Assembly: GCA_016709005.1 (NCBI GenBank)
Contig: JADJEU010000007.1
Span: 1-64,000, forward strand
Source of the DNA: Crocinitomicaceae bacterium
Lineage (GTDB): Bacteria; Bacteroidota; Bacteroidia; Flavobacteriales_D; Crocinitomicaceae
Direction of reading: 5' to 3'
DNA: 64,000 bases
Positions within the stretch are counted from its first letter, which is position 1. Each line of letters opens with the position of its first letter. Under the pieces are notes generated by a model, which did no database searches, was not told the DNA's origin, and saw only the letters and a list, made by a program, of their open reading frames with translations. Of the stretch, positions 10,201 through 19,350 are shown piece by piece. A program made the position numbers and the translations under genes.

Positions 10201-13200
10201 TCCGTTGTTTGTTCCTGTCAGATTTCCAGATAAATTGATGACTCCATCTGTAGGAAAATAAATATTCGAATTGGTTGCTGAAGACAAATTATTTATGGTT
10301 GCATTTCCACCAATTGTCAATGAAGAGACAGTTGTATTCACAACGTAAATACTATTGTCGGCTCCACTAGCCGTGTTGTTAATCGTAAGATCACCACCCA
10401 CACTGTTTCCAGCGCTTGAGTGAGCAAGATACATTAAATGAGTGCCACTGTTTGTCATTAATAAATTCAAGTCAAAAACATCTGGCAATCCATTCCCCAT
10501 TAAAAAATAACCACTTCCGCTGTTACGTAATTCTGTATTTCCGTGAAATATATTTCCACCTGCGGATGCATCATTCAAGGCCCCATGTTTTTCAAGATAT
10601 GCCGTTCCAAAATATTCCGTTTCACGCGTAAGCATGCGCCCGGCTCTGAAATCAATATTACCTCCCCATTCAGAATTGTAATTTTCAATGTGACTTGTAC
10701 CCGTTGCAAGCAACGTTTGTGAAGTAGGACCAACTTGTGTAAAATTTCGGAAGTACAGTAACCCTGATGAATAACCTCCACCACCAATTGTAATCGTTCG
10801 CAAAGCTGCTAATACACCCGAACCAGTATTCTGCCCAAAACGAATTCCATCAACAGAAGAATTAGAAACAACAATATTTTGATTATAAAGATTTGATGAT
10901 GTAGATGAATAATTACAATACACACCTGAGTTGGTAGATGTTGCGGTATTATCAATCGTCAGGATACCGTTGAAAATAACATCCCCGTCATTGCCAAGCC
11001 AAACGCGTTTAGTTGTTCCTGAATTACTGTTTGTAAAATTGGCTGCACCCGCAAATGTAACTGTCGAATTTCCACCTGATGCAACGTAGATTTCGCCGGA
11101 GGTTCCACTCGCATTATTTACGGCTGTTGTTTGTCCACTAACGTTTACAGCGCCTTGATTACCGATGTACACATTACTCGTCGTAGCGCTTGCATTATTT
11201 GTTATGTCCAGATCTCCAGTAATCGATAATACAGTTCCCGAATTATTAGAAAACAAAATTTGAGCCGTACCTCCGCTTGCACTATTAACAGCAGTTACAG
11301 AACCATTTTGTTGCACGACACCATTTAATCCGTAATAGATTTGCGATGATGCAGACGAGGTGTTATTTAAAATATCTGTATTTCCGTTAATAGTAAGTGT
11401 AGACAAATTATCTACCAATCTTACCTGAGCCGCACCAACCAAATTCTGAATAGACAAATCACCATTTATAATATTACCAGCCGAGTTATAGGCAAAATGA
11501 ATTGTGTTGCTACCGTTGTTTATCAATGTCAGATCATCATTAAAAATGTCCGGGGCACCGTTTCCAGTTAACAAATAACCAGACCCGGAGTTTTCGAGAA
11601 GTGTAATTCCATGAAAAATATTACCACCGGCAGAAGCGTCATTATTAGCTCCAGTTTTATCAAAACTGACATCACTGTTAAAGACGGAAGCATTAAAAAT
11701 TATATTTCCGGTAGTTGCGTTTACTAGTCCACCAATAGAACAATTTCTGAAAGTTAAACTAGCTGCACTTCCCATTGAGAAGTTGATCGGCGCATTCCCT
11801 AATTGAGTGAAATCTCCCAAATAAAGATAGCCTTGCGCAAATCCAGCACCACCAATCAAAATCGTATTTCCTGCGGATAATGTAGGGGTACCAGTACCTG
11901 ATGAATAGCCCAAATAAATTAGTCCCGTATTAGTAGAACTCACGGTTATATCATCATTGAATAAATCATTTGAATTATAGCCCAACATAAAATAGCCTGT
12001 TCCCTGCTGATTGATTTCGAGTGTTGAATTAAAAATATTCTGCCCACCGTTATTATGATTTGACGCCGACCCGGTTTTTGTAAAGGATGTCGCCCCGTTA
12101 AATGTACCTCCACGGATATACAAATTAGATGCTGTAACTGCAACGTTACCTCCAAAAAGACATGGTGCAGGTAAATTCTCTACATAAAAATCAGCTCCAT
12201 TCATTGACAAACTGATAGGTGCAGAACCCAACTGTGTAAAACTTCCAAGACGCAAATAACCTTGTGAATAGCCTGCTCCTCCAATCGAAATAGTTTTGCC
12301 TGCAGCTAAAGTCGGTGTCCCTGTACCATTAACCCAGCCTAAATTAATACCTCCGGTATTAACTGAAGACAACGTAATATTTTCATTAAACAAGTCATTG
12401 GAATTATACCCAATCATAAAATAACCGGTACCCTGTTGGTTGATTTCAAGCGTTGAATTAAAGATGTTTTGGTTACCGTTGTTATGATTATCTGCTGAAC
12501 CAGTTTTTGTGAAAACTACTGCACTGTTATAAGTTGCTCCTCTTGCATAAATATCAGGTGAAGTAATGTTAACAGCTCCTCCAAAAGTTGAAGATGGTCC
12601 TAAATAAATGGAAGATGTACCAGTTTGAATCAGATTTATTGGAGCATTTCCAAGTTGCGTAACACGCTCTAGATAAAGATAACCTACATTAAAACCTGCT
12701 CCACCAAATGTTATCGTTTTAGTTGAAGCAAGAGTTGCTGTACCAGCACCCCAGGTCAGCGCCGTTCCAACAGATGATCCAATCTGAGTAAGAATTACGT
12801 TGCCATTAAATTGATTGCCACCTGAGCCGTGTCCAAAAATAATTCGGTCCTGACTGTTATTGTTTGCAAATACATCTCCATTGTAGATGTCAGGGCTTCC
12901 ATTACCGAATGACCAATACCCAACAGTGCCATTATGGTTGACGGTAAGATTTTGATTAAACGTATTGCCGCCTGCAGTATTACTGCTCAGCGGACCAGTT
13001 TTCGTAAATACAACCACACCGTCATAAATACTATTTGATAAATTATATTCCGGTGCAGTAATGTTCAAGTTGCCACTGAAAGAACTATTGTTTATTAGGA
13101 TTCGCGCTGTTCCAGTTAAGACCAGGTTTTGTGCTGTGCCACCCAATTGGAAAAATCTAGTGAGATTTAAATTACCAGAAGTAAAACCTGATCCACCAAT

Positions 13201-14061
13201 GGATAAGAGGGCACCAGCATTGAGGTTATTGATTGCCGTTGCCTGTTCCCCGAAACGAATGGTCATAGCACTTTGATTATTGAAAACAATTCCACCATTA
13301 TAATTGGTTGTTCCATTATAGCCCATTCGAATTTCAGCAGTAGATGTTGGAGTCTGGGTTAATGTAAGAACACCATTGTAGGTGTTTCCTGTTGTCAACT
13401 CAAATAAAAGATAACCACTTCCACTTGCCACAAATTCGGTAGCGCCATTAAAAGTCATATTACCATTGGTGCGGAAATATCCTGTGCCGCTGTTCGTAAA
13501 TTTGACAGTACTATTGAAGGTCGCATTTCCAGTTCCGGTGGTGTTTCCAGCACCACTCATATTAATGTCTATAGGGCCGTGAAAAGTACCTCCATTAATT
13601 GTTGCAGCACCCGTGTTGATACTAAGAGTTGAAGTTGCTGCAAACGTAGTGCTGTTGAACGTTGAGCTGCTTGCATTTGTGCTAGCCAGTGTGCCATTCT
13701 GGATTGTGCCAGCAGTAAAAACCTGGACACCCTCAGCATTAAGAGTAAATCCGCCAAGTGAAAGCACCCCACTAGTCATGGTTAAGTTTTCAATTGTCGT
13801 GTTTCCAGAAAGAATTGGATTATTTGGTGCTGCAACGAGGATGACATGATCCGCTGGATTAGGTATACCAACTGGTGTCCAGTTTGCTCCCAAATTCCAA
13901 TTTGTTGAAACCGATCCATTCCACGTATAGGTGGTTTGAGCCTTTATATTTGCGTGAGAAAACAAAAGTGCCAGCGCTAAAACCAGCATATTTTGGAGTG
14001 ACCTAAAAGTAAAAAGCATAAAACGGATTTCTGAAAAATTGACCAAGGTTGAATTTGCCAA
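7273..14061 (-). CDS. Giant repetitive T9SS-exported surface protein
   Basis: A 2262-residue protein with a signal peptide. The ATG at 14061 gives a 14-residue extension, and an in-frame ATG at 14019 (MLFTFRSLQNMLVLALALL) gives a standard leader ending near NIKAQ. The N-terminal YTWNGSVSTNWNLGANWTP module is common in Bacteroidota adhesins. The body is Gly/Asn/Thr-rich beta-strand repeats of beta-helix type, with units of about 305 and 143 residues. Near the C-terminus come a beta-sandwich module (LPVELTSFAASCENDDVVIDW) and a type A sorting domain beginning YSVYPNPSNGLVNF and ending YTHRISLN. It should pass the Sec system, then the T9SS, and be anchored or released at the cell surface. An adhesin or matrix role is inferred. 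It is monocistronic. Confidence 0.85.
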   Translation of the reverse strand: MANSTLVNFSEIRFMLFTFRSLQNMLVLALALLFSHANIKAQTTYTWNGSVSTNWNLGANWTPVGIPNPADHVILVAAPNNPILSGNTTIENLTMTSGVLSLGGFTLNAEGVQVFTAGTIQNGTLASTNASSSTFNSTTFAATSTLSINTGAATINGGTFHGPIDINMSGAGNTTGTGNATFNSTVKFTNSGTGYFRTNGNMTFNGATEFVASGSGYLLFELTTGNTYNGVLTLTQTPTSTAEIRMGYNGTTNYNGGIVFNNQSAMTIRFGEQATAINNLNAGALLSIGGSGFTSGNLNLTRFFQLGGTAQNLVLTGTARILINNSSFSGNLNITAPEYNLSNSIYDGVVVFTKTGPLSSNTAGGNTFNQNLTVNHNGTVGYWSFGNGSPDIYNGDVFANNNSQDRIIFGHGSGGNQFNGNVILTQIGSSVGTALTWGAGTATLASTKTITFGGAGFNVGYLYLERVTQLGNAPINLIQTGTSSIYLGPSSTFGGAVNITSPDIYARGATYNSAVVFTKTGSADNHNNGNQNIFNSTLEINQQGTGYFMIGYNSNDLFNENITLSSVNTGGINLGWVNGTGTPTLAAGKTISIGGAGYSQGYLRLGSFTQLGSAPISLSMNGADFYVENLPAPCLFGGNVAVTASNLYIRGGTFNGATSFTKTGSASNHNNGGQNIFNSTLEINQQGTGYFMLGYNSNDLFNDDITVSSTNTGLIYLGYSSGTGTPTLSAGNTILIGGAGFAQGYLYLGDFTQLGNAPINFSMGSAASLTFRNCSIGGLVNATTGNIIFNASVFNSDVSFDKTGANNDASAGGNIFHGITLLENSGSGYLLTGNGAPDIFNDDLTLINNGSNTIHFAYNSAGNIINGDLSIQNLVGAAQVRLVDNLSTLTINGNTDILNNTSSASSQIYYGLNGVVQQNGSVTAVNSASGGTAQILFSNNSGTVLSITGDLDITNNASATTSNVYIGNQGAVNVSGQTTAVNNASGTSGEIYVASGGNSTVTFAGAANFTNSNSGTTKRVWLGNDGDVIFNGILTIDNTATSTNSGVYCNYSSTSSNLYNQNIVVSNSSVDGIRFGQNTGSGVLAALRTITIGGGGYSSGLLYFRNFTQVGPTSQTLLATGTSHIENYNSEWGGNIDFRAGRMLTRETEYFGTAYLEKHGALNDASAGGNIFHGNTELRNSGSGYFLMGNGLPDVFDLNLLMTNSGTHLMYLAHSSAGNSVGGDLTINNTASGADNSIYVVNTTVSSLTIGGNATINNLSSATNSNIYFPTDGVINLSGNLTGTNNGTGATMQLLFANGSSTLLSIGGNTLLTNNGNTTTNRIYLGNAGDVNLTGNLTITNNSSAANSEVFCNYSPTSLNTYGGNIILANTHANGDGIRFGQNTGSGILAATRTVTISGAGFVAGQLYFRNFTQVGATPQTLISTGTTHVENHDSNWGGNVDFRGARMFTRGTIYQGTVYLEKFGALDDASAGGNNFAGITELRNSGSGYFLMGNGNPDIFQTDLVMNNIGTHRMFLAYSSIGNSVGGNLTINNTASGADNNIYVTSSAASTLTISGNAILNNISSAANAIVHFPEAGSINMNGNLTCINNASGATGAIYLSNTSTSILTVGGATQITNSGAGTTKRVFVGNSGDVVFNGTLSILNNSTATNADVLCNQNATSVNAYNQNIVLENTHVSSDGIYFGNGGGFGTLASGQTVSIGGGGFIAGLLQFRNFTQLSATAQSITLTGATTTFENYNSVWNGSVTFIAPRHFTRGTTYNNVSYLEKNGANNDASVGGNIFNGDVNFVVSGTGYFMPSNTTGDDHNANVTYTKTAAGLIYPAYNSTSTYAGNITINSTTTVTFADGGNGRVEFDGGAAQQVSNTGVGTSHIMRRITTNKTGNDVTLNTPINVSNNLHLVTGNVTTSAVNLLIMLAGSNVTSVSDAAYVNGPVRKVGNTAFEFPIGKDGFYRSATISAPGNAAHHFTAEYFFVDPVSHGYNDMSLESPLVYVSDCEYWMINRTNGASNVSVTLSYRTVGINGCSGVVDPTSLRVARWDGSMWRNHGNGGTTGIPNNGTIITSAPVTSFSPFTLATLDLINPLPVELTSFAASCENDDVVIDWVTKSEINNDYFTIEKSHDGMSWTTLKIVEGADNSSVQLDYRIVDSNPYSGTTYYRLKQTDNDGKYEYADMISVHNCNGLDEQISYSVYPNPSNGLVNFNSDFDEEFTIFVTDISGREVLKTYLIKQGTNQLELSDLSSGIYLIYFTVNDKVYTHRISLN
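8700..12900 (-). repeat. Intragenic tandem-like repeats of the giant surface protein
   Basis: Recurring landmarks show long repeat units within the coding region. The DASxGGN landmark lies at about 8721, 9639, 10554 and 11622, giving spacings of 918, 915 and 1068 nt. A second family with INQQGTGYFM recurs at about 11989 and 12418, a spacing of 429 nt (143 codons). All spacings are multiples of three. Copies have diverged at DNA level, so expansion is not very recent. Confidence 0.75.
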
Positions 14062-14086
14062 ACGTTGGATCTAATTTTCCCAACGT
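14062..14086. repeat. 7-bp inverted repeat upstream of the giant surface gene
   Basis: ACGTTGG (14062-14068) and CCAACGT (14080-14086) are perfect complements around an 11-nt spacer. They lie just upstream of the first ATG of the surface protein gene, and would be in its leader if the ATG at 14019 is used. An operator or mRNA hairpin are both possible. Confidence 0.35.
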
Positions 14087-14252
14087 GCTAATTTAACGAA
14101 TTAACGTTGCAAATGGTTGTCTCGTTAATCCTTTTACATGAGAGTTTTGTGATTGTTAAGAATCAGTCTGTTCTGAAGATAAATAAGTATCGTCAAATCA
14201 ATTACGTCGAACAGAAGAGAGAAACGGCCAAACATCAATCAATTCTTCTAAC

Positions 14253-14260
14253 TATATTTG
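14253..14260 (+). promoter_or_regulatory. Probable -7 promoter element of the TPR-phosphatase gene
   Basis: TATATTTG matches TAnnTTTG and lies 19 nt before the ATG at 14280. I see no TTG at the right spacing for a -33 element, so support is partial. Confidence 0.35.
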
Positions 14261-14279
14261 AAAGAAGCATGGATCAAGC

Positions 14280-16148
14280 ATGAGCACATCAGAAAGCGAA
14301 ATAGCACAAATCAAAAGAGAAATCAACGAAGCCAATGACTTTGTCTGGAATCTGCGCGCATCACCCAAAGAGGGGTTTGAACCTGAAAATATAATCAGCA
14401 TTGCATACAAAAAAGCATTAGCGATTGAAGACAAATTTGGTGAGGGACGCTGTCTGTTAAACATGGGAATGGGTGCCTTTATTCTCCATCACGATTATCC
14501 GCTTTCTGATTCTTATATCAATCAAGCCATTTCCATTTTTCAAAATCTGCCAAATCCAAAATGGGAGGCTAATGCGCTGTTAACACAAGCCATCATAAAA
14601 AATTCAACCGGCAATCCTGAACTGGCTTTATACATGGGTTTGAAGGGAATGGAGTTTTACCTGAACAAGCCACATGATTACGATTTTACCATGGCTTGTT
14701 ACGTTTTGGGAACCATCTATAAAGATCTCAAAAAAACAGAAGAAGCAGAAAGATTGTACACGCTTGCCATTGAATCCAAACTCAATCAAACCACTTGGGA
14801 CGCGCGCGTTTTTACAGGTCTTTCTAATATTCTGAGCGATCGCGGTGAATACGAAGAAGCTTTAAAAATGGGCAATAAAGGCCTGGATCTTTTGCGCGGC
14901 GAAGACAACCGTATTGGCGTGAGCCGAGCACTAAATGACCTGGGTTCCATTTATCATCGCCTAAAAGAATACGATAAAGCCCTTGAGTACATTTTTGAAG
15001 CACTCAAAATTCGCAAAGCAAATAATGTCAAACATTTTGTATTAGGAAGTTTAATTGACATCGCCAATATTTATTTGGAAATTGATCAACCTGCCAATGC
15101 ACTTGAATTTTATCTGGAAGCCGAACCCTTAGCCATTGAAACCAATCACCTGGGAAGGCTTTCAGTGGTTCTCAGAAGATCCGCAGAAATCTATAAAAAA
15201 ATTGGCGATCTTACTAAAGCAGTAGAAACTTTTGAAAAACTCATTGAAGTAAATAATACCCTCAATCAACAAGAAAAAGAAGCCAAAATTTTTCAATCTG
15301 AAAACAAACTTCTCAAAGAACGCGAAGACGAAATTGAGCGCCTTAGAAATGTTGAGTTGAAACATGCGTATGACCTCATTGCCGAAAAAAATAAAGAGAT
15401 CACTGATAGCATTCACTACGCTAACCGCATTCAAAAAACAATTCTGGCTCCGGAAAGTGAATTACAAAAATACCTTGAAAATTATTTTGTTTTCTTTCAA
15501 CCCAAAGATATTGTCTCCGGTGATTTTTATTGGTCAATTGAAATGAGTCGTCTAAACGAAGAACACGATTTTTACCTGGCCGTTTGTGATAGCACTGGTC
15601 ACGGTGTCCCGGGCGCCTTTATGAGTTTGCTCAATACCAATTACCTCAACGAAGCCATCTACGAAAAACAAATTTCAGAACCTCACCGCGTACTCAATTA
15701 CGTTCGTCAACGACTCATTGAAAGTATCAGTAAAGAAGGACAAAAAGATGGCTTTGATGGAATACTTGCTAAAATTAATTTGCACAAAAAGTCAGTAGAA
15801 TATGCTGCGGCTAATAATGCGCCAATCTTAATCAGAGATAGGAAAATACATGAATTAGCAACAGATAAAATGCCAGTAGGGCACGGTGAAAAACCAGACT
15901 CTTTCAAATTAAATAAAATAGACCTTCAAGCAGGTGATCGTCTCTATTTCTACACCGACGGTTACGCAGATCAATTTGGAGGACCCAACGGTAAAAAATT
16001 CAAATACAAAAAACTCAACGAAATGCTTTGTGAGATTTCATTGGACAGTTGTGAATCTCAAAAAGAAAAACTAAAAACTGTTTTTGAGAATTGGAAAGGA
16101 ACTTTGGAACAAGTAGATGATGTATGTGTGTTAGGCATCCAGTTTTAG
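14280..16148 (+). CDS. TPR-repeat SpoIIE/PP2C-type serine phosphatase
   Basis: A 622-residue cytosolic protein. Residues 1-330 are tetratricopeptide repeats (for example EALKMGNKGLDLL and EYDKALEYIFEALKIRKANN). A charged coiled coil follows at about 335-390 (KLLKEREDEIERLRN). A SpoIIE-type PP2C domain fills about 390-622, with VSGDFYW, VCDSTGHGVPGAFMSLL and FYTDGYADQFGG carrying the metal-binding Asp/Gly positions. Such proteins usually dephosphorylate anti-sigma-factor antagonists in partner-switching pathways; the TPRs would recruit partners. No antagonist or anti-sigma gene is adjacent. There is no signal peptide or TM segment, unlike many Bacteroidota relatives that add a sensor domain. 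It converges with the lipoprotein gene, whose stop is 1 nt away. Confidence 0.85.
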   Translation: MSTSESEIAQIKREINEANDFVWNLRASPKEGFEPENIISIAYKKALAIEDKFGEGRCLLNMGMGAFILHHDYPLSDSYINQAISIFQNLPNPKWEANALLTQAIIKNSTGNPELALYMGLKGMEFYLNKPHDYDFTMACYVLGTIYKDLKKTEEAERLYTLAIESKLNQTTWDARVFTGLSNILSDRGEYEEALKMGNKGLDLLRGEDNRIGVSRALNDLGSIYHRLKEYDKALEYIFEALKIRKANNVKHFVLGSLIDIANIYLEIDQPANALEFYLEAEPLAIETNHLGRLSVVLRRSAEIYKKIGDLTKAVETFEKLIEVNNTLNQQEKEAKIFQSENKLLKEREDEIERLRNVELKHAYDLIAEKNKEITDSIHYANRIQKTILAPESELQKYLENYFVFFQPKDIVSGDFYWSIEMSRLNEEHDFYLAVCDSTGHGVPGAFMSLLNTNYLNEAIYEKQISEPHRVLNYVRQRLIESISKEGQKDGFDGILAKINLHKKSVEYAAANNAPILIRDRKIHELATDKMPVGHGEKPDSFKLNKIDLQAGDRLYFYTDGYADQFGGPNGKKFKYKKLNEMLCEISLDSCESQKEKLKTVFENWKGTLEQVDDVCVLGIQF

Positions 16149-16149
16149 G

Positions 16150-17613
16150 TTAAAGCTCATTCATTACATTTTGCTTTTTACCACCCCACTCTACAACCGT
16201 AAATCCATTACGCTCAACTTTCAAATCATACAAATTTTGTTGCGGAATTTCTATCTGTTGATCAAGAGGTGACCATACCATCATGATTCGCAAAATAGAT
16301 TCTGGTTTTGGTGAGATTTTCAATTTTGCAATTTCTTCGTATTCATCGGTAGAAAAATGAATCAGATTATACGCATTGTTTTCCATTTGCGGCAGCCAGA
16401 ACATGATGAATTCATTGGCCTCACGACGGGTTAAACCAATAATATCCAAACTGCTTTCTAGAAACTTTTCAGTCTCAGAACCCGTTACTACAAAACCATC
16501 CCTGTATGTAAATTCTTGCGGTGAAATTCCCTCCCAAAAAAGGGCGTAAAATCCTTTTCCATTTTCGTCATACAATGTTCCATCTGGTTGTGCTTTTACA
16601 TTCCAACCACCCGCCGGATATTTTGGATAACTGTGTGTGATTTTTCCGTTCAAATCTAATTGAACATTAACAAGCATTTCAGTTTCAGGATAGAGGTAAA
16701 TTACCGGTTTACCCATGCCGTCCATTTCTTCCGTTTTATAAAGTACCTCCACACGTTCACCGTTACTATACACTTCTTCTAACTCAAGCCCCCAGGTTCC
16801 ATAAACACGAATCGTATCGTTCAATTTTCCACCTACGAAATGCAATTCAAAAAAACGTTCAGGCTCCAATGAACTTATAGGAAAATAGCCTAAAAGGCAT
16901 CCCGTGAAATCTCCGCCGTTGACCATGAAAAAGTTTTCAAAAACATCTGATCGAATAAGATCATATTGACTGTTTTCAGAGCCATCCAGGGACGCATGAA
17001 TGCTTGGTCCTATGTGAATAGTAGGCACACCATTATCACCAAAAGTCTGATGAGCACCCACATTTTCAATCATCAAGACTGAATTTTTTGGGTTGAAAGT
17101 CCAGTCTGAAGCATACACGTCAGTAGTCACTTCTTTGCAAACACCTGCCTCATATATTCTTGAAATAATTTTTTTTCCTTGGGGATCAAAGACATTTAAT
17201 TCGCCATCAGGTAAGCCATTCACTAGCGCATACTGAGTAACCGGAATTTTTTTAAATCCATCGTAATAAACACTGACCTTTCCTGAAAAGGATTCAAATT
17301 CTGTTTGATAAAAGACATAGTCTATTTGGGCAATTCCAATCATATAGGGAACTGCCGTCGAAGAATCATCGCCGACATTATATGAAGGGATCAGGTGAAT
17401 TTCTTTTATGCCTTGAAGATCTATCGAATCTGAAAACATAGGATAAAACCATTGGCCGTCAAAGGCCTCATCCAGGATACAGGAAACAAGAAGTATCGAG
17501 TCTGCGGATACGATTCCAGAATCTGAATTGTTTTGTGTGTTGTTTTGAGTTTGATTCCCCCCACAACCCGCAAGTACGGCAAGCAATCCAAACATTAAGA
17601 ACGATTTTTTCAT
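16150..17613 (-). CDS. Lipoprotein of unknown function
   Basis: I chose the ATG at 17613 because it gives a clear lipoprotein leader: MKKSFLMFGLLAVLAGCGG, with lipobox LAGC and the acylated Cys at residue 17. A longer frame starts at 17667. The mature protein is about 470 residues, beginning with an Asn/Gln-rich linker. It contains GKPVIYLYPETEMLVNVQLD followed by TLYDENGKGFYALFWEGI. This YLYPE segment is found in a family of uncharacterised proteins from many bacteria, but I cannot name a function. The C-terminal part, about 150 residues, ends with NGFTVVEWGGKKQN. It is probably anchored in the outer or inner membrane facing the periplasm. It is transcribed alone, convergent with the phosphatase gene. 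Confidence 0.7.
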   Translation of the reverse strand: MKKSFLMFGLLAVLAGCGGNQTQNNTQNNSDSGIVSADSILLVSCILDEAFDGQWFYPMFSDSIDLQGIKEIHLIPSYNVGDDSSTAVPYMIGIAQIDYVFYQTEFESFSGKVSVYYDGFKKIPVTQYALVNGLPDGELNVFDPQGKKIISRIYEAGVCKEVTTDVYASDWTFNPKNSVLMIENVGAHQTFGDNGVPTIHIGPSIHASLDGSENSQYDLIRSDVFENFFMVNGGDFTGCLLGYFPISSLEPERFFELHFVGGKLNDTIRVYGTWGLELEEVYSNGERVEVLYKTEEMDGMGKPVIYLYPETEMLVNVQLDLNGKITHSYPKYPAGGWNVKAQPDGTLYDENGKGFYALFWEGISPQEFTYRDGFVVTGSETEKFLESSLDIIGLTRREANEFIMFWLPQMENNAYNLIHFSTDEYEEIAKLKISPKPESILRIMMVWSPLDQQIEIPQQNLYDLKVERNGFTVVEWGGKKQNVMNEL

Positions 17614-17755
17614 TTTATACTTTTTAGATTCTATCCAGCTAAAACTAGTCAAATTTTTTAATGGCATAATTTCAATTAAACGGAATTGTAATGCTAAGCG
17701 TAAATCTTTCCCGTCAAAATCGTACTTTTGTCCCGCTCAATTCAATCACACACAC

Positions 17756-19195
17756 ATGAAACGCACCGAAATTGTTCACGCATTAAAGTCTGATAAAATC
17801 AACGAAGACATTCTGGTAAAAGGATGGGTAAAAGCATTCAGAAGCAATCGCTTTATTCAGCTGAGTGATGGTTCTACAATTCACACCATTCAAGCAGTTG
17901 TTGATTTTGAAAAGTTTGATGAAGCTTTGTTGAAACGGGTTACCACCGGGGCTGCGTTAAGCATTACTGGAAAACTAATTGAGTCACAAGGTGCGGGACA
18001 AAAAGTAGAAATCGCTGTAGAAAAAATTGAAATCTTAGGGGATGCCGATCCTGAAGAAGTAAGCAAAACGGTTATGCAGCCTAAAAAGCATAGCCTTGAG
18101 TTTTTGCGTGAACAAGCACATTTAAGATTCAGAACAAATTTATTTGGTGCGGTTTTCAGAATTCGTCATTCAGTTGCTTATGCAATTCACAAGTATTTCA
18201 ACGATCGCGGATACTTTTATATTCATACACCAATTGTTACGGGTTCTGATGCTGAAGGCGCTGGTGAGATGTTCCGTGTTTCTACCTTAGATCCAAAAAA
18301 TCCACCGTTAACAGAAGATGGAAAAGTAGATTATTCACAAGATTTTTTTGGAAAAGAAACCAATCTTACCGTATCTGGTCAATTGGAGGCAGAGCTTGCT
18401 GCGCTTGCCCTTGGAAAGGTTTATACATTTGGTCCAACGTTTCGTGCTGAGAATTCAAATACTGCTCGTCACCTTGCGGAATTTTGGATGATTGAACCTG
18501 AAGTTGCCTTCAATGATATTTACGATAACATGGATTTAGCAGAAGATTTTTTGCGCTATATCTGTAAGTATGTTTTGGAAACAAATGCCGATGATCTAGC
18601 CTTTTTAAATGAACGTGAAAAGCAAGAAGATCAAGCTAAACCAACTGCTGAACGTAATGAGTTAAGTTTGATCGATCGTTTGAATTTTGTCATCTCAAAT
18701 GACTTTCAACGATTGACTTATACCGAGGCAATTGAAGTCCTTAAAAATTCAACTCCATACAAAAAGAAAAAATTTAAATATCCGGTTGAATGGGGTACAG
18801 ATTTGCAATCTGAACACGAACGTTATCTCGTAGAAAAAGAATACAAAAAACCGGTGATCATTACAGGTTATCCGGCATCGTTCAAAGCATTCTACATGCG
18901 CCAAAATGAAGATGGAAAAACTGTTGCTGCGATGGATATTTTATTCCCAGGTATTGGTGAAATTATTGGTGGATCACAACGTGAAGAACGTTACGATATT
19001 TTGATTGAAAAATGCAAAGCCTTCAATATTCCTGAACATGAAATCTGGTGGTATTTAGAAACTAGAAAATTTGGAACCGTTCCGCACGCAGGTTTTGGTT
19101 TAGGCTTTGAACGTATGGTGATGTTTGTAACGGGTATGACCAACATTCGTGATGTGATTCCTTTTCCAAGATTTCCAAAGAAGGCGGAGTTTTAA
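17756..19195 (+). CDS. asnS: Asparaginyl-tRNA synthetase
   Basis: A 479-residue class IIb aminoacyl-tRNA synthetase that charges tRNA-Asn in the cytosol. The N-terminal OB-fold anticodon-binding domain spans about 15-105 (ILVKGWVKAFRSNRFIQLSD). Motif 2 reads FGPTFRAENSNTARHLAEFW. The AsnRS-type loop EFWMIEPEV and motif 3 GFGLGFERMVMFVTG near the C-terminus are intact, with the end NIRDVIPFPRFPKKAEF. The AENSNT form rather than an AspRS signature supports Asn specificity. Length matches bacterial AsnRS (about 465-480). A TACTTTTG box at 17723-17730 may be its -7 promoter element, though no -33 TTG is evident. A hairpin follows the stop. Confidence 0.97.
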   Translation: MKRTEIVHALKSDKINEDILVKGWVKAFRSNRFIQLSDGSTIHTIQAVVDFEKFDEALLKRVTTGAALSITGKLIESQGAGQKVEIAVEKIEILGDADPEEVSKTVMQPKKHSLEFLREQAHLRFRTNLFGAVFRIRHSVAYAIHKYFNDRGYFYIHTPIVTGSDAEGAGEMFRVSTLDPKNPPLTEDGKVDYSQDFFGKETNLTVSGQLEAELAALALGKVYTFGPTFRAENSNTARHLAEFWMIEPEVAFNDIYDNMDLAEDFLRYICKYVLETNADDLAFLNEREKQEDQAKPTAERNELSLIDRLNFVISNDFQRLTYTEAIEVLKNSTPYKKKKFKYPVEWGTDLQSEHERYLVEKEYKKPVIITGYPASFKAFYMRQNEDGKTVAAMDILFPGIGEIIGGSQREERYDILIEKCKAFNIPEHEIWWYLETRKFGTVPHAGFGLGFERMVMFVTGMTNIRDVIPFPRFPKKAEF

Positions 19196-19198
19196 AAG

Positions 19199-19223
19199 GT
19201 CACTTCGGCTCCGCTCAGTGACC
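19199..19223. repeat. Hairpin repeat after asnS
   Basis: GGTCACT (19199-19205) pairs with AGTGACC (19217-19223) around the loop TCGGCTCCGCT. It starts 4 nt after the asnS stop. A degenerate relative in the opposite sense (GGTTGAGCGGAGTCCAAACC, 19325-19344) lies about 100 nt downstream, sharing the GAGCGGAG core. It lacks a T-tract, so it looks more like a dispersed palindromic element than a standard terminator. Confidence 0.5.
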
Positions 19224-19350
19224 GGATTCGAACTTCATTTCATGGCGTTAAAAAGTGAATGCTAAAAATAGTCGCCCTTTATTATGCGCTATTCTATAAA
19301 AAAATGAACCTCATTGAAACCGATGGTTGAGCGGAGTCCAAACCACCCGC

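Noticed and set aside
8700..12900. Regular repeats that could suggest a CRISPR array
   Set aside because: Units are 429-1068 nt long, in frame and coding; no short direct repeats with unique spacers are present.
8628..13850. Many short frames on the plus strand inside the giant surface gene
   Set aside because: They are antisense shadows of the repetitive coding sequence, without independent signals.
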